Part shown: positions 1 through 8,045 of the stretch, one piece after another | Layout of the letters: every line of letters starts with the position of its first letter | How positions within the stretch are numbered: the stretch's first letter is position 1 | Origin: JBCBJZ01 sp038522635 | GTDB lineage: Bacteria > Pseudomonadota > Alphaproteobacteria > Rhizobiales > Hyphomicrobiaceae | Direction: 5' to 3' | Assembly (NCBI GenBank): GCA_038522635.1 | Contig: JBCBJZ010000014.1 | Span: forward strand, 1 to 37,247 | Length of the DNA: 37,247 bases | The notes under the pieces: generated by a model | What the model saw: only the letters and a program-made list of their open reading frames with translations | What the model was told of the DNA's origin: nothing | Database searches by the model: none | Program-made: the position numbers and the translations under genes

Positions 1-2
1 CT

Positions 3-545
3 CATCTGATCGAGGATCGCTTTGGCGCCCATCAGCTGGTCACGTTGACCCTGGCTGGCCCGCGCGAAGAACGCCTGAAGAGCTGGCTTGGCGTACGTTT
101 TGAACGCGCGCTTCGCGACTTCGGCCTGCGGCCACATGACACGCTCGACCAATGGAGCGGGTTCATCGACGGACGCAGCTCACACATTCAACAGTTGCTG
201 GCGAGCATTCCCGGCGCGGACGTGCTGATCGAGGAATTGCGGGTGCGCCGTCCAGGTCTCGATACACTGTTGGCGAGCTACACCGGCAGTCTTGGCCAAC
301 GCCGTCGTAAGGAGGATCAAACGCCGGGGGATCACGCCACTGGCCAAGCGTCTGATGCTGCAACGCTGCCACAGCCGGCCGCGATGGAAACCTCTCTGCG
401 CCGGCCTGAGCTGCCCCCTGAGAGCACGTGGGGCCTGCAGCACGACACGGCGCGTGCATCGACGACCGCACATAACCCAACGGGTGAAATTGCGGACCTC
501 TCCCAAGCGCCGCCGCTGCGCCGCTCATCGGGAGGTGCGACATGA
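3..545 (+). CDS. ABC transporter ATP-binding protein, C-terminal part (cut by window edge)
   Basis: The frame is open to the left edge, so only the C-terminal part is seen; the ATPase core with its Walker motifs would lie upstream. The visible part resembles the accessory C-terminal region of ABC-2 ATPases: a stretch ending in VRRPGLDTLLASYTG matches the usual family ending of the type PxLEDVFLxLTG. After it comes a tail of about 80 residues rich in Pro, Ala, Thr and Arg, probably disordered. The stop overlaps the start of the next gene (ATGA), and that gene is an ABC-2 permease, which supports the assignment as its ATPase partner. The TTG at 45 is not the real start. The family call rests on the short C-terminal motif and the neighbour. 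Confidence 0.7.
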   Translation, partial: HLIEDRFGAHQLVTLTLAGPREERLKSWLGVRFERALRDFGLRPHDTLDQWSGFIDGRSSHIQQLLASIPGADVLIEELRVRRPGLDTLLASYTGSLGQRRRKEDQTPGDHATGQASDAATLPQPAAMETSLRRPELPPESTWGLQHDTARASTTAHNPTGEIADLSQAPPLRRSSGGAT

Positions 546-1780
546 AAACGCTCAGCGTCTTCAAGGTGATGGCGCTCACGCTCTTCCGCGACCGTGGCGC
601 CTTCGCGATGAGCTTCCTGCTGCCGGGACTCGTCTACGTGATTTTCGCGCTGATCTTCTCAAACGCCAGCGGCGGCGACCTTGCGATCCGCATTGCGATC
701 GCCGATGAGCGCGGCACCGCAACATCGAAGCGGCTGGTGAAGGGCCTGTTGAGCGACAGCCAACTGACCCGGGTGGGCGATGCGACCGCCTCGCGCGATG
801 ATGTGCGTCGCTTGGTCCGCGATGGCAAGGTCGACGTTGGCCTTGTGGTGCGCAAGGGCGGGCGCGGTCTGAGCGATCTATCGGGCGACGGCCCCGCGCC
901 GATCGAGCTTATCGGCGATCAGACCCGCGAGATCGCCGTCTTCATGATCCAGGGCGCGCTGCAGAAGACCTACTTCTCCAGTTTGCCCGACGCCGCGATC
1001 CGCTCGATGGCCGATATCGTGGACAAACGGTTTGTGAACTTCAACGCCGGCCAACGTATCAGGCTGGAGCGAGGCCTTGAGGCGCTGGCGACACAAGCTG
1101 CCAAAGGCGAAGCCCCACAAAATAGCGGGTTCCGCCTCGATAAACTGTTTGAACGGCGCGACGCCAACGCCGGCGATGGGCTCGCGTCAGGCGTGGCCTA
1201 CTACGCCGGCGCCGTCTCCATGTTGTTCCTGCTCTACACATGTCTTACGGGGGCAACGAGCTTGCTGGTGGAGCGTGAGAGCGGCCTGCTCGACCGGCTT
1301 GCGGGCGGCCCCGGCGGCATCGGCGTGCTGCTCGACGGCAAGTTTTTGTTTCTGGTGCTGCAGGGATTTTTGCAGGTCAGCATCATCTTCGCGGTGGCGT
1401 GGCTCGGCTTTGGCATGGACGTGCCAGCCCACCTTGGCCCCTGGGCGATGACCACGTTCGCGTCGGCGTTGGCAGCGGCCGGCCTCGCCATGTTCTTCGT
1501 GACGTTGTGCCGCTCGCCGCAACAAGCCCATCAGACGGGGCAAATGCTGGTGATCGTGCTTTCGGCGCTTGGCGGCGCGATGGTGCCGCGCTTTTTAATG
1601 CCGCCTGCCATCCAAGACCTCGGCTGGCTCACGCCGCACACCTGGGCGCTCGAAGCCTATTCGTCGATCTTCTGGCGCGGCGATGGGATCGAGCATCTAT
1701 GGACGCCGTGGTGGGTGCTCGCCGGGATCGGATTGGCGGGGCTGTTCGCCGCACATGTGAACGCGCGACGTTGGGTGTGA
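542..1780 (+). CDS. ABC-2 type transporter permease
   Basis: 412 residues. The layout is that of ABC-2 permeases: one N-terminal membrane segment (about residues 20-40, FAMSFLLPGLVYVIFAL), a large extracytoplasmic domain of about 180 residues, then five or six hydrophobic segments from about residue 220 to the end. ESGLLDRLAGGPGG lies in the coupling region, where the family usually has E-x-G-x-x-x-R. It would form an export complex with the ATPase whose gene overlaps it by four bases. The substrate cannot be read from the sequence. crtW follows after 21 bases, so the transporter and the carotenoid ketolase are probably co-transcribed, which could hint at a role in the envelope or in handling lipids. 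That last point is inference. Confidence 0.85.
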   Translation: MKTLSVFKVMALTLFRDRGAFAMSFLLPGLVYVIFALIFSNASGGDLAIRIAIADERGTATSKRLVKGLLSDSQLTRVGDATASRDDVRRLVRDGKVDVGLVVRKGGRGLSDLSGDGPAPIELIGDQTREIAVFMIQGALQKTYFSSLPDAAIRSMADIVDKRFVNFNAGQRIRLERGLEALATQAAKGEAPQNSGFRLDKLFERRDANAGDGLASGVAYYAGAVSMLFLLYTCLTGATSLLVERESGLLDRLAGGPGGIGVLLDGKFLFLVLQGFLQVSIIFAVAWLGFGMDVPAHLGPWAMTTFASALAAAGLAMFFVTLCRSPQQAHQTGQMLVIVLSALGGAMVPRFLMPPAIQDLGWLTPHTWALEAYSSIFWRGDGIEHLWTPWWVLAGIGLAGLFAAHVNARRWV

Positions 1781-1801
1781 AGGGGGTGTATAAAGGCGCT
1801 C

Positions 1802-2620
1802 ATGACCCGTTTGACCTCACCGACCACCCTCAGCATCGGCCCTGAGCGACGCACCACAGGCGACGCTGACGCCCAGCACCAAGGCGCTATCGGCCTCATT
1901 CTCGCCAGCCTGGTGATCGGCGGCTGGCTGTTCGCACACATCAGCGCGATCTTCCTGATCCCGTGGGGCGGCGCGCTATGGCTGCTTGCGCCCTTCATGA
2001 TGGCGGTGCTTTGCTGGCTTTACGTCGGCCTCTTCATCGTCGCGCACGATTGTATGCACGGCTCGCTGGTGCCCTTCCGCCCGGCGATCAACCGCAACGT
2101 GGGGCGGCTGTGCCTGTTCCTCTACGCGGGTTTCTCCTTCGACGCCATGATCACCAAGCACCACGATCATCATCGCCACTCGGGAACCGGCGATGACCCG
2201 GATTTCCATGACCACGAACCGCACGCGTTCTGGCCCTGGTACATGAAATTCTTCCTGGAGTATTTTTCCTGGAAGCAGATCGCGATCATCGCGGCCGCGT
2301 TCTGGTTCTACGCGCTCATCCTCGGCGCGCCGATCTTGCACCTGATGCTGTTTTGGACCGTGCCTGCGGTGGTGTCATCGCTGCAGCTTTTCACGTTTGG
2401 CACCTATCTGCCGCACCGTCCGGCACCGCCCGGATTCAGCGATCGCCATAATGCGCGGACGAACGATTATCCGGCGTGGCTCTCGTTGCTGACCTGCTTT
2501 CATTTCGGCTACCACCACGAGCATCATCTGAAGCCGGGCGTACCGTGGTGGCGATTGCCGGCAGAGCACGCGGCCTTGATGGCCAGCACCCGCGAAACGC
2601 GGGGCGCCGCCGGCGCGTAG
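1802..2620 (+). CDS. crtW: Beta-carotene ketolase (CrtW type)
   Basis: 272 residues, close to the usual CrtW length of about 240-260. It is a membrane-bound di-iron oxygenase of the fatty acid desaturase superfamily that adds 4-keto groups to beta-ionone rings, giving echinenone and canthaxanthin. The His clusters are visible: HDCMH (82-86), HHDHHRH (120-126) and HHEHH (238-242). CrtW-type signatures are present: the GTGDDPDF stretch after the second cluster, LQLFTFGTYLPHRP (194-207) and LLTCFHFGYHHEHH. There are four or so hydrophobic segments. It starts 21 bases after the ABC-2 permease with AAAGGCG ahead of the ATG. It converges with crtB across a repeat element. Plain desaturase and CrtZ hydroxylase were considered, but the PHRP and CFHFGYHHEHH signatures favour CrtW. 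Confidence 0.93.
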   Translation: MTRLTSPTTLSIGPERRTTGDADAQHQGAIGLILASLVIGGWLFAHISAIFLIPWGGALWLLAPFMMAVLCWLYVGLFIVAHDCMHGSLVPFRPAINRNVGRLCLFLYAGFSFDAMITKHHDHHRHSGTGDDPDFHDHEPHAFWPWYMKFFLEYFSWKQIAIIAAAFWFYALILGAPILHLMLFWTVPAVVSSLQLFTFGTYLPHRPAPPGFSDRHNARTNDYPAWLSLLTCFHFGYHHEHHLKPGVPWWRLPAEHAALMASTRETRGAAGA

Positions 2621-2632
2621 CGCCCGATGTTC

Positions 2633-2735
2633 TAGAGTCGGTTCGCTTCAGCTTGAAGCGGAACCGACATCTAAGCCTTTGTTTTGCCGTTCATCTTTCG
2701 CTTCAGGTGCCTCCACCTGAAGCGGATGAACTCTA
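2633..2735. repeat. 103-bp TA-bounded double-hairpin repeat, copy A
   Basis: The element runs from TAGAGTCGGTTCGC to GGATGAACTCTA and lies between the convergent genes crtW and crtB. It holds two strong hairpins: GGTTCGCTTCA/TGAAGCGGAACC near the left end and CGCTTCAGGTG/CACCTGAAGCG near the right end. The two ends are imperfect inverted repeats of each other (TAGAGTCGGTTCGCTTCAG against TAGAGTTCATCCGCTTCAG), and both outer ends carry TA. Full-length copies of the same 103 bases lie at 17609-17711 and 36077-36179; about ten positions differ between copies A and B by eye. On the minus strand the right end supplies the TAG stop codon of crtB. The convergent setting and the hairpins make a bidirectional terminator role possible. 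Confidence 0.9.
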
Positions 2736-3809
2736 AGCGTCGCCCAGCCCCGGCATGGTCCACAGCCCCTCACGCGGCGGCAATGTACCGATCCCCAGAT
2801 GCCGGCCGATTCGTGAGTGCGCGACCAAACCGCCAGCGACAGCAACGCCGATCCGCTTACGCATGCGCGAGACCACCGCGCGCCGGTCCCAGGCTTTCGA
2901 CCCCCGCTCGCGCACCAGCGAACCGATATCGCGGTACACATGGCGCGCCGACGCGATCGCCCAGGCCGAGCGTGAGTCGAGCGCAGGCAGTCCGTGGCGT
3001 GCGCTCTCGTAATAGCGTTCCGCCTCGTCGAGCAGACGGCGTACGACGCACGCGACCGCCTCGCGGTTTTCGACCGCCGCCACAGCCTCAGGCGTCGCCG
3101 GCACGCCAACGTCCTCCAGCCATGCCGCTGGCAAATAGACGCGTCCCGCTTGCGCATCAGGGATCACGTCGCGCGCGATGTTGGTCAATTGGAAGCCAAG
3201 ACCCAAATCGCTCGCCCGGTTGAGCGTCTCGCGCGCTTTCACGCCCATCACCATCGCCATCATGACGCCGACCACGCCCGCGACGTGGTAGCAGTACCGC
3301 AGCGTGTCATCGATGGTGGTGTAGCGCGCGCCCTCCACATCCATGCGGAAGCCTTCGAGCAACTCAAACGGATGCCGGTGCGGGATCGCATGGCGGTCGA
3401 CCACACGTGACAGGGCGATGAACACCGGGTCCACCGCATCGCCGCGCAAGGCCTGCTCGGTCTGGCACTGCAGGCCTTCCAACGCGTGCTGCTGTTCAGC
3501 CGCGCTCGGGCCGGCGGCGGCGAAGGCGGCGGCGCTGGCGGCTGGGGTTTCTCGGGCATCAGGGGGCGGCTCACCTGTGGCCGGTGCCGCTACTTGCGCA
3601 CCCGATGTGCCGTACGCCGTCGTCACCGCGGCGGACGCAGGCGTATGCCCCAACTCCTGGCCATCGATCACATCATCGCAATGGCGGCACCAGGCGTAGA
3701 GCATGTAGGCGCTGTCGCGTTGTTCCGGCGCGAACAGCCGGGCTGCACCCGCAAAGCTCTTGGAGCCCTTCTGGATGAGTGTACGGGCGTGTTCAACGAT
3801 CTCGTCCAC
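2733..3809 (-). CDS. crtB: Phytoene/squalene synthase family protein, probable phytoene synthase
   Basis: 358 residues. It would condense two geranylgeranyl diphosphates to phytoene, the first committed step of carotenoid synthesis. Both Asp-rich Mg/diphosphate motifs are visible: DDVID (45-49) and ARDVIPD (212-218), the latter within the typical context NIARDVxxDAxxGRVYLP. LLEGFRMD (150-157) is also family-typical. Start is GTG at 3809 with GGGGAGG a few bases upstream; no better start was seen. An Ala/Pro-rich insert of about 50 residues (roughly 55-107) follows DGQELGH and makes the protein longer than the usual 290-340 residues. The TAG stop is provided by the end of repeat copy A. crtY lies 45 bases upstream in the same direction, so the two are probably one operon. 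Confidence 0.93.
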   Translation of the reverse strand: MDEIVEHARTLIQKGSKSFAGAARLFAPEQRDSAYMLYAWCRHCDDVIDGQELGHTPASAAVTTAYGTSGAQVAAPATGEPPPDARETPAASAAAFAAAGPSAAEQQHALEGLQCQTEQALRGDAVDPVFIALSRVVDRHAIPHRHPFELLEGFRMDVEGARYTTIDDTLRYCYHVAGVVGVMMAMVMGVKARETLNRASDLGLGFQLTNIARDVIPDAQAGRVYLPAAWLEDVGVPATPEAVAAVENREAVACVVRRLLDEAERYYESARHGLPALDSRSAWAIASARHVYRDIGSLVRERGSKAWDRRAVVSRMRKRIGVAVAGGLVAHSRIGRHLGIGTLPPREGLWTMPGLGDA

Positions 3810-3854
3810 GCAGCCTCCCCGCGGCTTTGGCCAACGCCGCCGCCTGTACGAACA

Positions 3855-5132
3855 TCAAGGCGCACCCGACGCGCTACGATTGTGCGCTGCGAACGTCCAC
3901 GCCCGATGATCGGTCAGGCAGGTGACAGCCTTGCCAAGCGGCACCGGGGGTTTCCCCGTCAGCACCCGCGCCTTGTCCCGCGCCAGCGGTTGGCCGGCGT
4001 AGAACCGCTCGATCAACGGGCGTGACAAACCGTAGAAGCGTTGCATGACCCGCACGCGCTCGGTCGGCGTCGCCGCGATGAAAAGCATACGGTTGAGCAG
4101 CCGGAAGAAGGCATGCGACCGCCACCGCGTTTTCGCATAGGCCGCGATCTCGCTGGCAAGCGCCGATGACGTCATCGGCATACGCCCCGCAAGGCGATCG
4201 GCCAAGCGCACCGCATCGGGGAGCGAGTAACCGGTGACCGGATGAAACAGGCCTGCGCGCAACCCGGCTCGCGGTACCACAGCACCTGCACGCTGCCAGA
4301 AGGTATCGATGTCACCCGCCAGCACGATCGGCAGAATGCCCGCTTCCTGGCGCACGATCCGCGAGATCTCCCAGCCGCGCTTAGCCGCGTAGGCCTCGAT
4401 TTCTGCATGCAGTTTGTCGTCAGCGAGATCATCGCCGTCGCTGTAGTAGGTGTCTTCGATCAGGATGCGCGTGGGCGAAAACGGCAGCGTATACATGAAG
4501 CGGTAGCCGTCGTTCTGCGGGACGGTCGCATCCATGATGATCGGATGTTCTTGGCCGTGGCCAGCGTCGATGTCGACCTCGAGGCCGACGAACTTTTGAA
4601 AGCCGAGCGCCATCGAAGGGTCCGCGATCGCGCCTCGGCCATCGACCACGCAGGATGCGCGCAGCACGCGTTGATCGTCAAGCTGAACACGGTCGCCTTC
4701 GATCGACTGGACACCGACCCCGGTGAGGATCGCATCACCCAGCGTGTCGTTAAGCACCGCGCGGAAGGCATCGGAATTCGCCGAGCGATAGCCGGTCTCG
4801 ATCACCCGCTCGTAGCCTGGAAACCGCACTTCCTGGCGCGGCCAGGCCTTGACGATGAAGGGCGCCACCCAGGCCATTTGCTCAGCCGTGATGTCGGTCG
4901 CGTGAAAGGACCAGGTGTGATCACCGCCCAGATGTTCGGCCTTTTCGATGAGCAACAGCTTGAGATCGGGCTGCGTCTGACGCAGCCGGTAGGCGAGCAG
5001 TCCATTGGCCAGACCGCCGCCGACCAGGATGAGATCGTAACGCGCGCCATCGGGTACGGCAGCGCGGTTCCGCTCCCCTTCAGCGGTGGGGGGCGGACGA
5101 TCTGCAGGCTTGCCGATGGCCGTCTGCGACAT
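3855..5132 (-). CDS. crtY: Lycopene beta-cyclase (CrtY type)
   Basis: 425 residues from the chosen start. It cyclises lycopene to beta-carotene, the substrate of CrtW. The N-terminal dinucleotide-binding stretch YDLILVGGGLANGLLAYRL (32-50) is the CrtY hallmark, followed by LLLIEKAEHLGGDHTWSFH. Further typical parts are PFSPTRILIEDTYYSD, RAGLRAGLFHPVTGYSLPDAV and LNRMLFIAATPTERVRVMQRFY. An ATG at 5243 is in frame but lies inside a decayed repeat element and adds 37 residues absent from the family; the ATG at 5132 has GTGAGG just ahead and is preferred. A variable Pro/Arg-rich lead of about 30 residues still precedes the FAD motif. It is followed by crtB in the same direction. Confidence 0.92.
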   Translation of the reverse strand: MSQTAIGKPADRPPPTAEGERNRAAVPDGARYDLILVGGGLANGLLAYRLRQTQPDLKLLLIEKAEHLGGDHTWSFHATDITAEQMAWVAPFIVKAWPRQEVRFPGYERVIETGYRSANSDAFRAVLNDTLGDAILTGVGVQSIEGDRVQLDDQRVLRASCVVDGRGAIADPSMALGFQKFVGLEVDIDAGHGQEHPIIMDATVPQNDGYRFMYTLPFSPTRILIEDTYYSDGDDLADDKLHAEIEAYAAKRGWEISRIVRQEAGILPIVLAGDIDTFWQRAGAVVPRAGLRAGLFHPVTGYSLPDAVRLADRLAGRMPMTSSALASEIAAYAKTRWRSHAFFRLLNRMLFIAATPTERVRVMQRFYGLSRPLIERFYAGQPLARDKARVLTGKPPVPLGKAVTCLTDHRAWTFAAHNRSASGAP

Positions 5133-5233
5133 GGACCTCACGCTCCGGGCTTGAATGACCGTTCTCGCCGCACGCACGTCGCGCCTGGCGTCAATAGGGC
5201 TTGGTATCGATTCCACAGGCTGTGGAGGGGCTT

Positions 5234-5290
5234 TAGCGTTCATCCGCCTCAGGTGGTAGCACCTGAGCGATAAGATCGACGGTGAAAGAG
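5234..5290. repeat. Decayed partial copy (D) of the 103-bp repeat
   Basis: TAGCGTTCATCCGC followed by CTCAGGTGGTAGCACCTGAG matches the hairpin-bearing end of the element at 36077, in the same orientation, for about 50 bases. The rest has diverged or was lost: a GATCGGCC...GGCCGAAC stem follows instead of the second family hairpin. It lies upstream of crtY and downstream of the oxidoreductase gene, both read leftward. Unlike the full copies it does not form the stop codon of a gene. It does create a false upstream ATG for crtY. Confidence 0.7.
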
Positions 5291-5328
5291 CGTGTTGATC
5301 GGCCTCAGACGGCCGAACGTGGACCGCC

Positions 5329-6267
5329 TCAGTCGTGTTGGCGTTTCAGGGCTTTACGTATCACCGGGAAGTAGCGATCACCATCCCCCGCGTTGCGCGC
5401 CGCTGTGAACGAACCGGCCACCACCGCCGCGCCGGGCGCCTCAAGGCCAGCTTCGGCCGCCAACGCGCGGGCATAGTTGAGGTCCTTGGCGGCATAAGCG
5501 ACCGAGAACGCTTTCAACGGGAACGTTTCAGGCAGGATCGCCTTCATGCCGTGATGGCGCAGCGCGAAGCTGTCCGCTGACCCTTGCGCCAGCGTCTCAA
5601 AGAGGAGCTGCGGGTCCACGCCTTGGGCCTGCGCGATCGCATGCGCTTCAGCAAGGGCTTGCACGGTCTGGAACAACACCATGTTGTTCATCAGTTTCAC
5701 CACTTGCCCGCAGCCGACGTCACCGCAGTGGTTGATGTCCGTACCCATAGTGCGCAGCACGGGCAGGATCGCGTCGAAGGTGGTGGCATCCGCGCCGACC
5801 ATGATCGCCAGCGTGCCTTCGGCGGCGGCCACCCGCGTGCGGGCGATCGGCGCATCGGCGAAGGCGGCCCCCTTGGCAGCGCAGGCTTGCGCAAGCTGCC
5901 GCATCAGCGCCGGCGGCGATGTGGACATATCGATCAACGTTTGGCCGGGTTGCAGGTGCGTCACCAGCCCCGCCGCGCCCGCCTCGCCCAGGCAGACCTG
6001 TTCGACCTCGCGGCCGCCTGGCAGACACAGGATGATCACATCGCAGCACCCCGCCAACGCCTGCAGGTCTCCGGCTCGTGCTGCGCCCGCCGCCTCGAGG
6101 CGCGCAACCGCGGCCGGATCGCGATCATAGGCGGTGACCGTAAAGCGCTGGGTCCCAACCAGGTTCCGACACATCGCTTCGCCCATCACGCCGAGCCCCA
6201 CAAAGCCGATACGTTGCCGGCCATCGGGTTGTGGGCCCTCGTGTTGCGGGGTTGAGGGGTGTTGCAT
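5329..6267 (-). CDS. NAD(P)-dependent oxidoreductase, 3-hydroxyisobutyrate dehydrogenase family
   Basis: 312 residues, the normal length for beta-hydroxyacid dehydrogenases (3-hydroxyisobutyrate dehydrogenase, tartronate semialdehyde reductase). The N-terminal Rossmann motif IGFVGLGVMGEAM (20-32) is clear, and the family Lys lies at 191 in GQVVKLMNNM. In the substrate-binding motif, usually DAPVSGGxxGAxxGTL, this protein has DAPIARTRVAAAEGTL (138-153), so the Ser-Gly-Gly that normally contacts the substrate carboxylate is replaced by Ala-Arg-Thr. A changed or unknown substrate is likely, so no specific symbol is given. The gene is transcribed away from a VOC-domain gene over a 116-base gap. 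It ends 39 bases upstream of the decayed repeat region that precedes crtY. Confidence 0.85.
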   Translation of the reverse strand: MQHPSTPQHEGPQPDGRQRIGFVGLGVMGEAMCRNLVGTQRFTVTAYDRDPAAVARLEAAGAARAGDLQALAGCCDVIILCLPGGREVEQVCLGEAGAAGLVTHLQPGQTLIDMSTSPPALMRQLAQACAAKGAAFADAPIARTRVAAAEGTLAIMVGADATTFDAILPVLRTMGTDINHCGDVGCGQVVKLMNNMVLFQTVQALAEAHAIAQAQGVDPQLLFETLAQGSADSFALRHHGMKAILPETFPLKAFSVAYAAKDLNYARALAAEAGLEAPGAAVVAGSFTAARNAGDGDRYFPVIRKALKRQHD

Positions 6268-6383
6268 GGCGGGACGCTGCTACCTTAGCGTTGCGATGAC
6301 CCGGTGTAGCCGAAGCGAGCGAACCCGTCGATCGGATCAGCCTGAAGCGCGCCGGCACATCACATGCGCGGAGACGCGGCACC
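6268..6383. promoter_or_regulatory. Divergent promoter region between oxidoreductase and VOC genes
   Basis: 116 bases between two divergent starts (6267 leftward, 6384 rightward), so promoters for both must lie here or inside the genes. I could not identify convincing -35/-10 pairs. GGAGACGCGGCACC just before 6384 is a plausible ribosome binding site for the VOC gene. Confidence 0.4.
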
Positions 6384-7274
6384 ATGAAACAGACCCCCGA
6401 TGCCGACGAGATGTTCCTCGATCACGTGGGCTGGTTCGTGCCCGCCATGGACGATGCCAGCAGCGCGTTCGAAGCCCTCGGTTTCACGCTGACGCCCTTT
6501 GCTGTTCATGCGGCGGCCGATCCTGCGACCGGCGTGCCGCGGCCGCTTGGCACCGCCAACAGGCTCGTGATGCTGGAACAGGGTTACCTGGAAATCCTGA
6601 CGCCCACAGGGGCCGTGCAAGCGCCCGTCGTTGACCATATGCAGGCGTGCCTAGCGCGCCACGTTGGCGTCCACTTGTTGGCGCTGAGCATCGCCGATAC
6701 GGATGCAGCACGCACCCGGCTCGTTGACGCCGGCTTCAGCGTGCAACCCACCGTGCCGCTGCGGCGCATGCTTGAAGCTGAGGCCGGCGGTGAGGTGGAG
6801 GTCGCCTTCAGCGTGCTGCGGCCGGCCTTCAACACGTTTGATGAGGGCCGTGTGCAGCTCTTAACCCATCATACGCCGGAGCATGTCTGGCAGCCGCGCT
6901 ACACCGCTCATGCCAACGGCATCACCAGCCTGAAGGCCGCGCACCTGGTCAGCGCCACGCCGGCGGTAACGCGTGAAAAGCTTACACGCTTCACCGCTCG
7001 TGACATGGCTGGCGCGCAACTCACGCTCGACCGGGGCGCGCTTTACCTGCGTGACGATAGCGATCACGCAACGCACGCGATGTTTGGGCAAACCCCTGAT
7101 GGGGCTCAAGCACCCTACATCGCGGCGATCACCTTGGGCGCCCGCGACCTTACCGGAACACGTCAGGCCCTGCTGGACCGTGGCGTGAACCTTGCGCTCG
7201 ACGAACCTGCGCGGCTCTTAATCGCCGCCCCGGACGCCTGCGGTGTTGCCCTTGAAATCGTGCCCGACGCGTAG
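6384..7274 (+). CDS. VOC family (glyoxalase-like domain) protein
   Basis: 296 residues. The opening LDHVGWFVPAMDDASSAFEALGFTLTPF is the usual start of a vicinal oxygen chelate fold: His in the first strand, then an amphipathic helix. NRLVMLEQGYLEILTP (residues 54-69) carries the Glu expected from the fourth strand. A second, less conserved half follows with LKAAHLVSATPAVTREKL, so the protein is probably a two-module VOC protein of the Glyoxalase_3 kind. Metal ligands would be the His near residue 14 and the Glu near 66, but the full set cannot be fixed by eye. A GGAG site precedes the ATG. Substrate unknown; the divergent dehydrogenase may act in the same pathway. Confidence 0.75.
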   Translation: MKQTPDADEMFLDHVGWFVPAMDDASSAFEALGFTLTPFAVHAAADPATGVPRPLGTANRLVMLEQGYLEILTPTGAVQAPVVDHMQACLARHVGVHLLALSIADTDAARTRLVDAGFSVQPTVPLRRMLEAEAGGEVEVAFSVLRPAFNTFDEGRVQLLTHHTPEHVWQPRYTAHANGITSLKAAHLVSATPAVTREKLTRFTARDMAGAQLTLDRGALYLRDDSDHATHAMFGQTPDGAQAPYIAAITLGARDLTGTRQALLDRGVNLALDEPARLLIAAPDACGVALEIVPDA

Positions 7275-7440
7275 ATGCCCGGCACATGGTTCGCGCAGAC
7301 GGACCGCTATCGGTGCTTCGGTTAACCGCGCGTTAACCATGGCGATAGAAGCTGCCACGGCTGTATGTGTTCATGGCCCGGCCCGCGCCTGTGTGCGCCT
7401 TTATGCGCCTGGGCGGGCCCAAGCGTTTGGAAGCTGTTTG

Positions 7441-7809
7441 ATGCGTACTCTCGTGATCCTGCTGGCGATCCTGGCCGCGGGCAAGGTGGGTTACCAGGAG
7501 TACACCTACCGCACGGCCCTCCACACCTCCTTGATCGATGCGTACCGAACCCGCGCGCTCAACGCGTGCTTCCGCGCCGCCACCATCAACCGCATGGTCG
7601 GTTCGTCCCGCGCCTGGACGCGCCCGGCAGACCTCGATCTGGTGATCGGTAAGCGCAGCCTCAACGTGCAGTTCTGGCAGATGGGCCATGCGCTGTGGCC
7701 GGCGAAGTTCCGTCATCCATTCTTGCTGGTGACGCCCGGCGGCACAGCGCGCCGCGTGATTTGCGAATACGACATCGTCAACCGGCAGGCAGCGGTCTTT
7801 CGCGTGTGA
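7441..7809 (+). CDS. Small hypothetical protein with N-terminal membrane anchor or signal
   Basis: 122 residues. It opens with a short hydrophobic segment (MRTLVILLAILAAGKVGY), which fits a signal anchor or uncleaved signal peptide; no lipobox is seen. The rest is hydrophilic with two Cys residues, one in ALNACFRAA and one in RRVICEYDI, which could pair in the periplasm. The start was chosen because GGAAG stands ahead of this ATG and the hydrophobic segment follows directly; longer in-frame starts at 7243 and 7339 put a basic, non-conserved-looking lead ahead of it. I do not recognise a family. It lies 166 bases after the VOC gene and before the AT-rich leader of the export operon. Confidence 0.6.
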   Translation: MRTLVILLAILAAGKVGYQEYTYRTALHTSLIDAYRTRALNACFRAATINRMVGSSRAWTRPADLDLVIGKRSLNVQFWQMGHALWPAKFRHPFLLVTPGGTARRVICEYDIVNRQAAVFRV

Positions 7810-7889
7810 GTCACGCGCGGTTCGCGCCCTTTCGCGCTTGCGTCATAATGGAGCGGATTATTATTGGCGCTTAACAAATACTGCGCGTT

Positions 7890-7967
7890 TAGACTTAATG
7901 AAATGAACGGCCAATCAGGGACAAATGCCATACACAAAAGATCGTCGATCGCCCGCTAGACTTAATG
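7890..7967 (+). repeat. Direct repeat pair TAGACTTAATG (possible operator)
   Basis: The 11-mer TAGACTTAATG occurs at 7890-7900 and 7957-7967, 67 bases apart start to start, inside the AT-rich leader. The spacing is about six helical turns. Direct copies at this distance could bind one regulator in pairs; no regulator gene is next to it. Confidence 0.45.
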
Positions 7968-8015
7968 TTTTTAATTCTTATCTCATTTTCGTATCATCTA
8001 GCACACAGTCCTCTC

Positions 8016-8045
8016 AAACGCGCCATATCCACTTAGCGCGTTTTT
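8016..8045 (+). terminator. Hairpin with T-run in the export operon leader
   Basis: AAACGCGC (8016-8023) pairs perfectly with GCGCGTTT (8036-8043) across a 12-base loop, and the right arm runs into TTTTT. It resembles an intrinsic terminator about 95 bases ahead of the OPX start. It may end transcription from upstream or act as a leader attenuator. The stem is short, so confidence is modest. Confidence 0.35.

Noticed and set aside
1802..2620. CrtW call as a CrtZ-type hydroxylase or plain fatty acid desaturase
   Set aside because: The GTYLPHRP and CFHFGYHHEHH stretches, and the neighbouring crtB and crtY, fit the ketolase best.
2633..2735. Repeat copy A as a simple intrinsic terminator
   Set aside because: The hairpins could stop transcription, but the same 103 bases with TA ends recur at two distant places, so a mobile or repeated element explains it better; no clear T-run follows the hairpins.
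5133..5243. Extended N-terminus of CrtY from the ATG at 5243
   Set aside because: The start lies in a decayed repeat, the added residues have no family counterpart, and a better ribosome site precedes 5132.
4242..5273. Long rightward ORF (343 codons) opposite crtY
   Set aside because: It is antisense to the well-supported lycopene cyclase, is rich in Arg, His and Asp without a domain pattern, and ends in the repeat.
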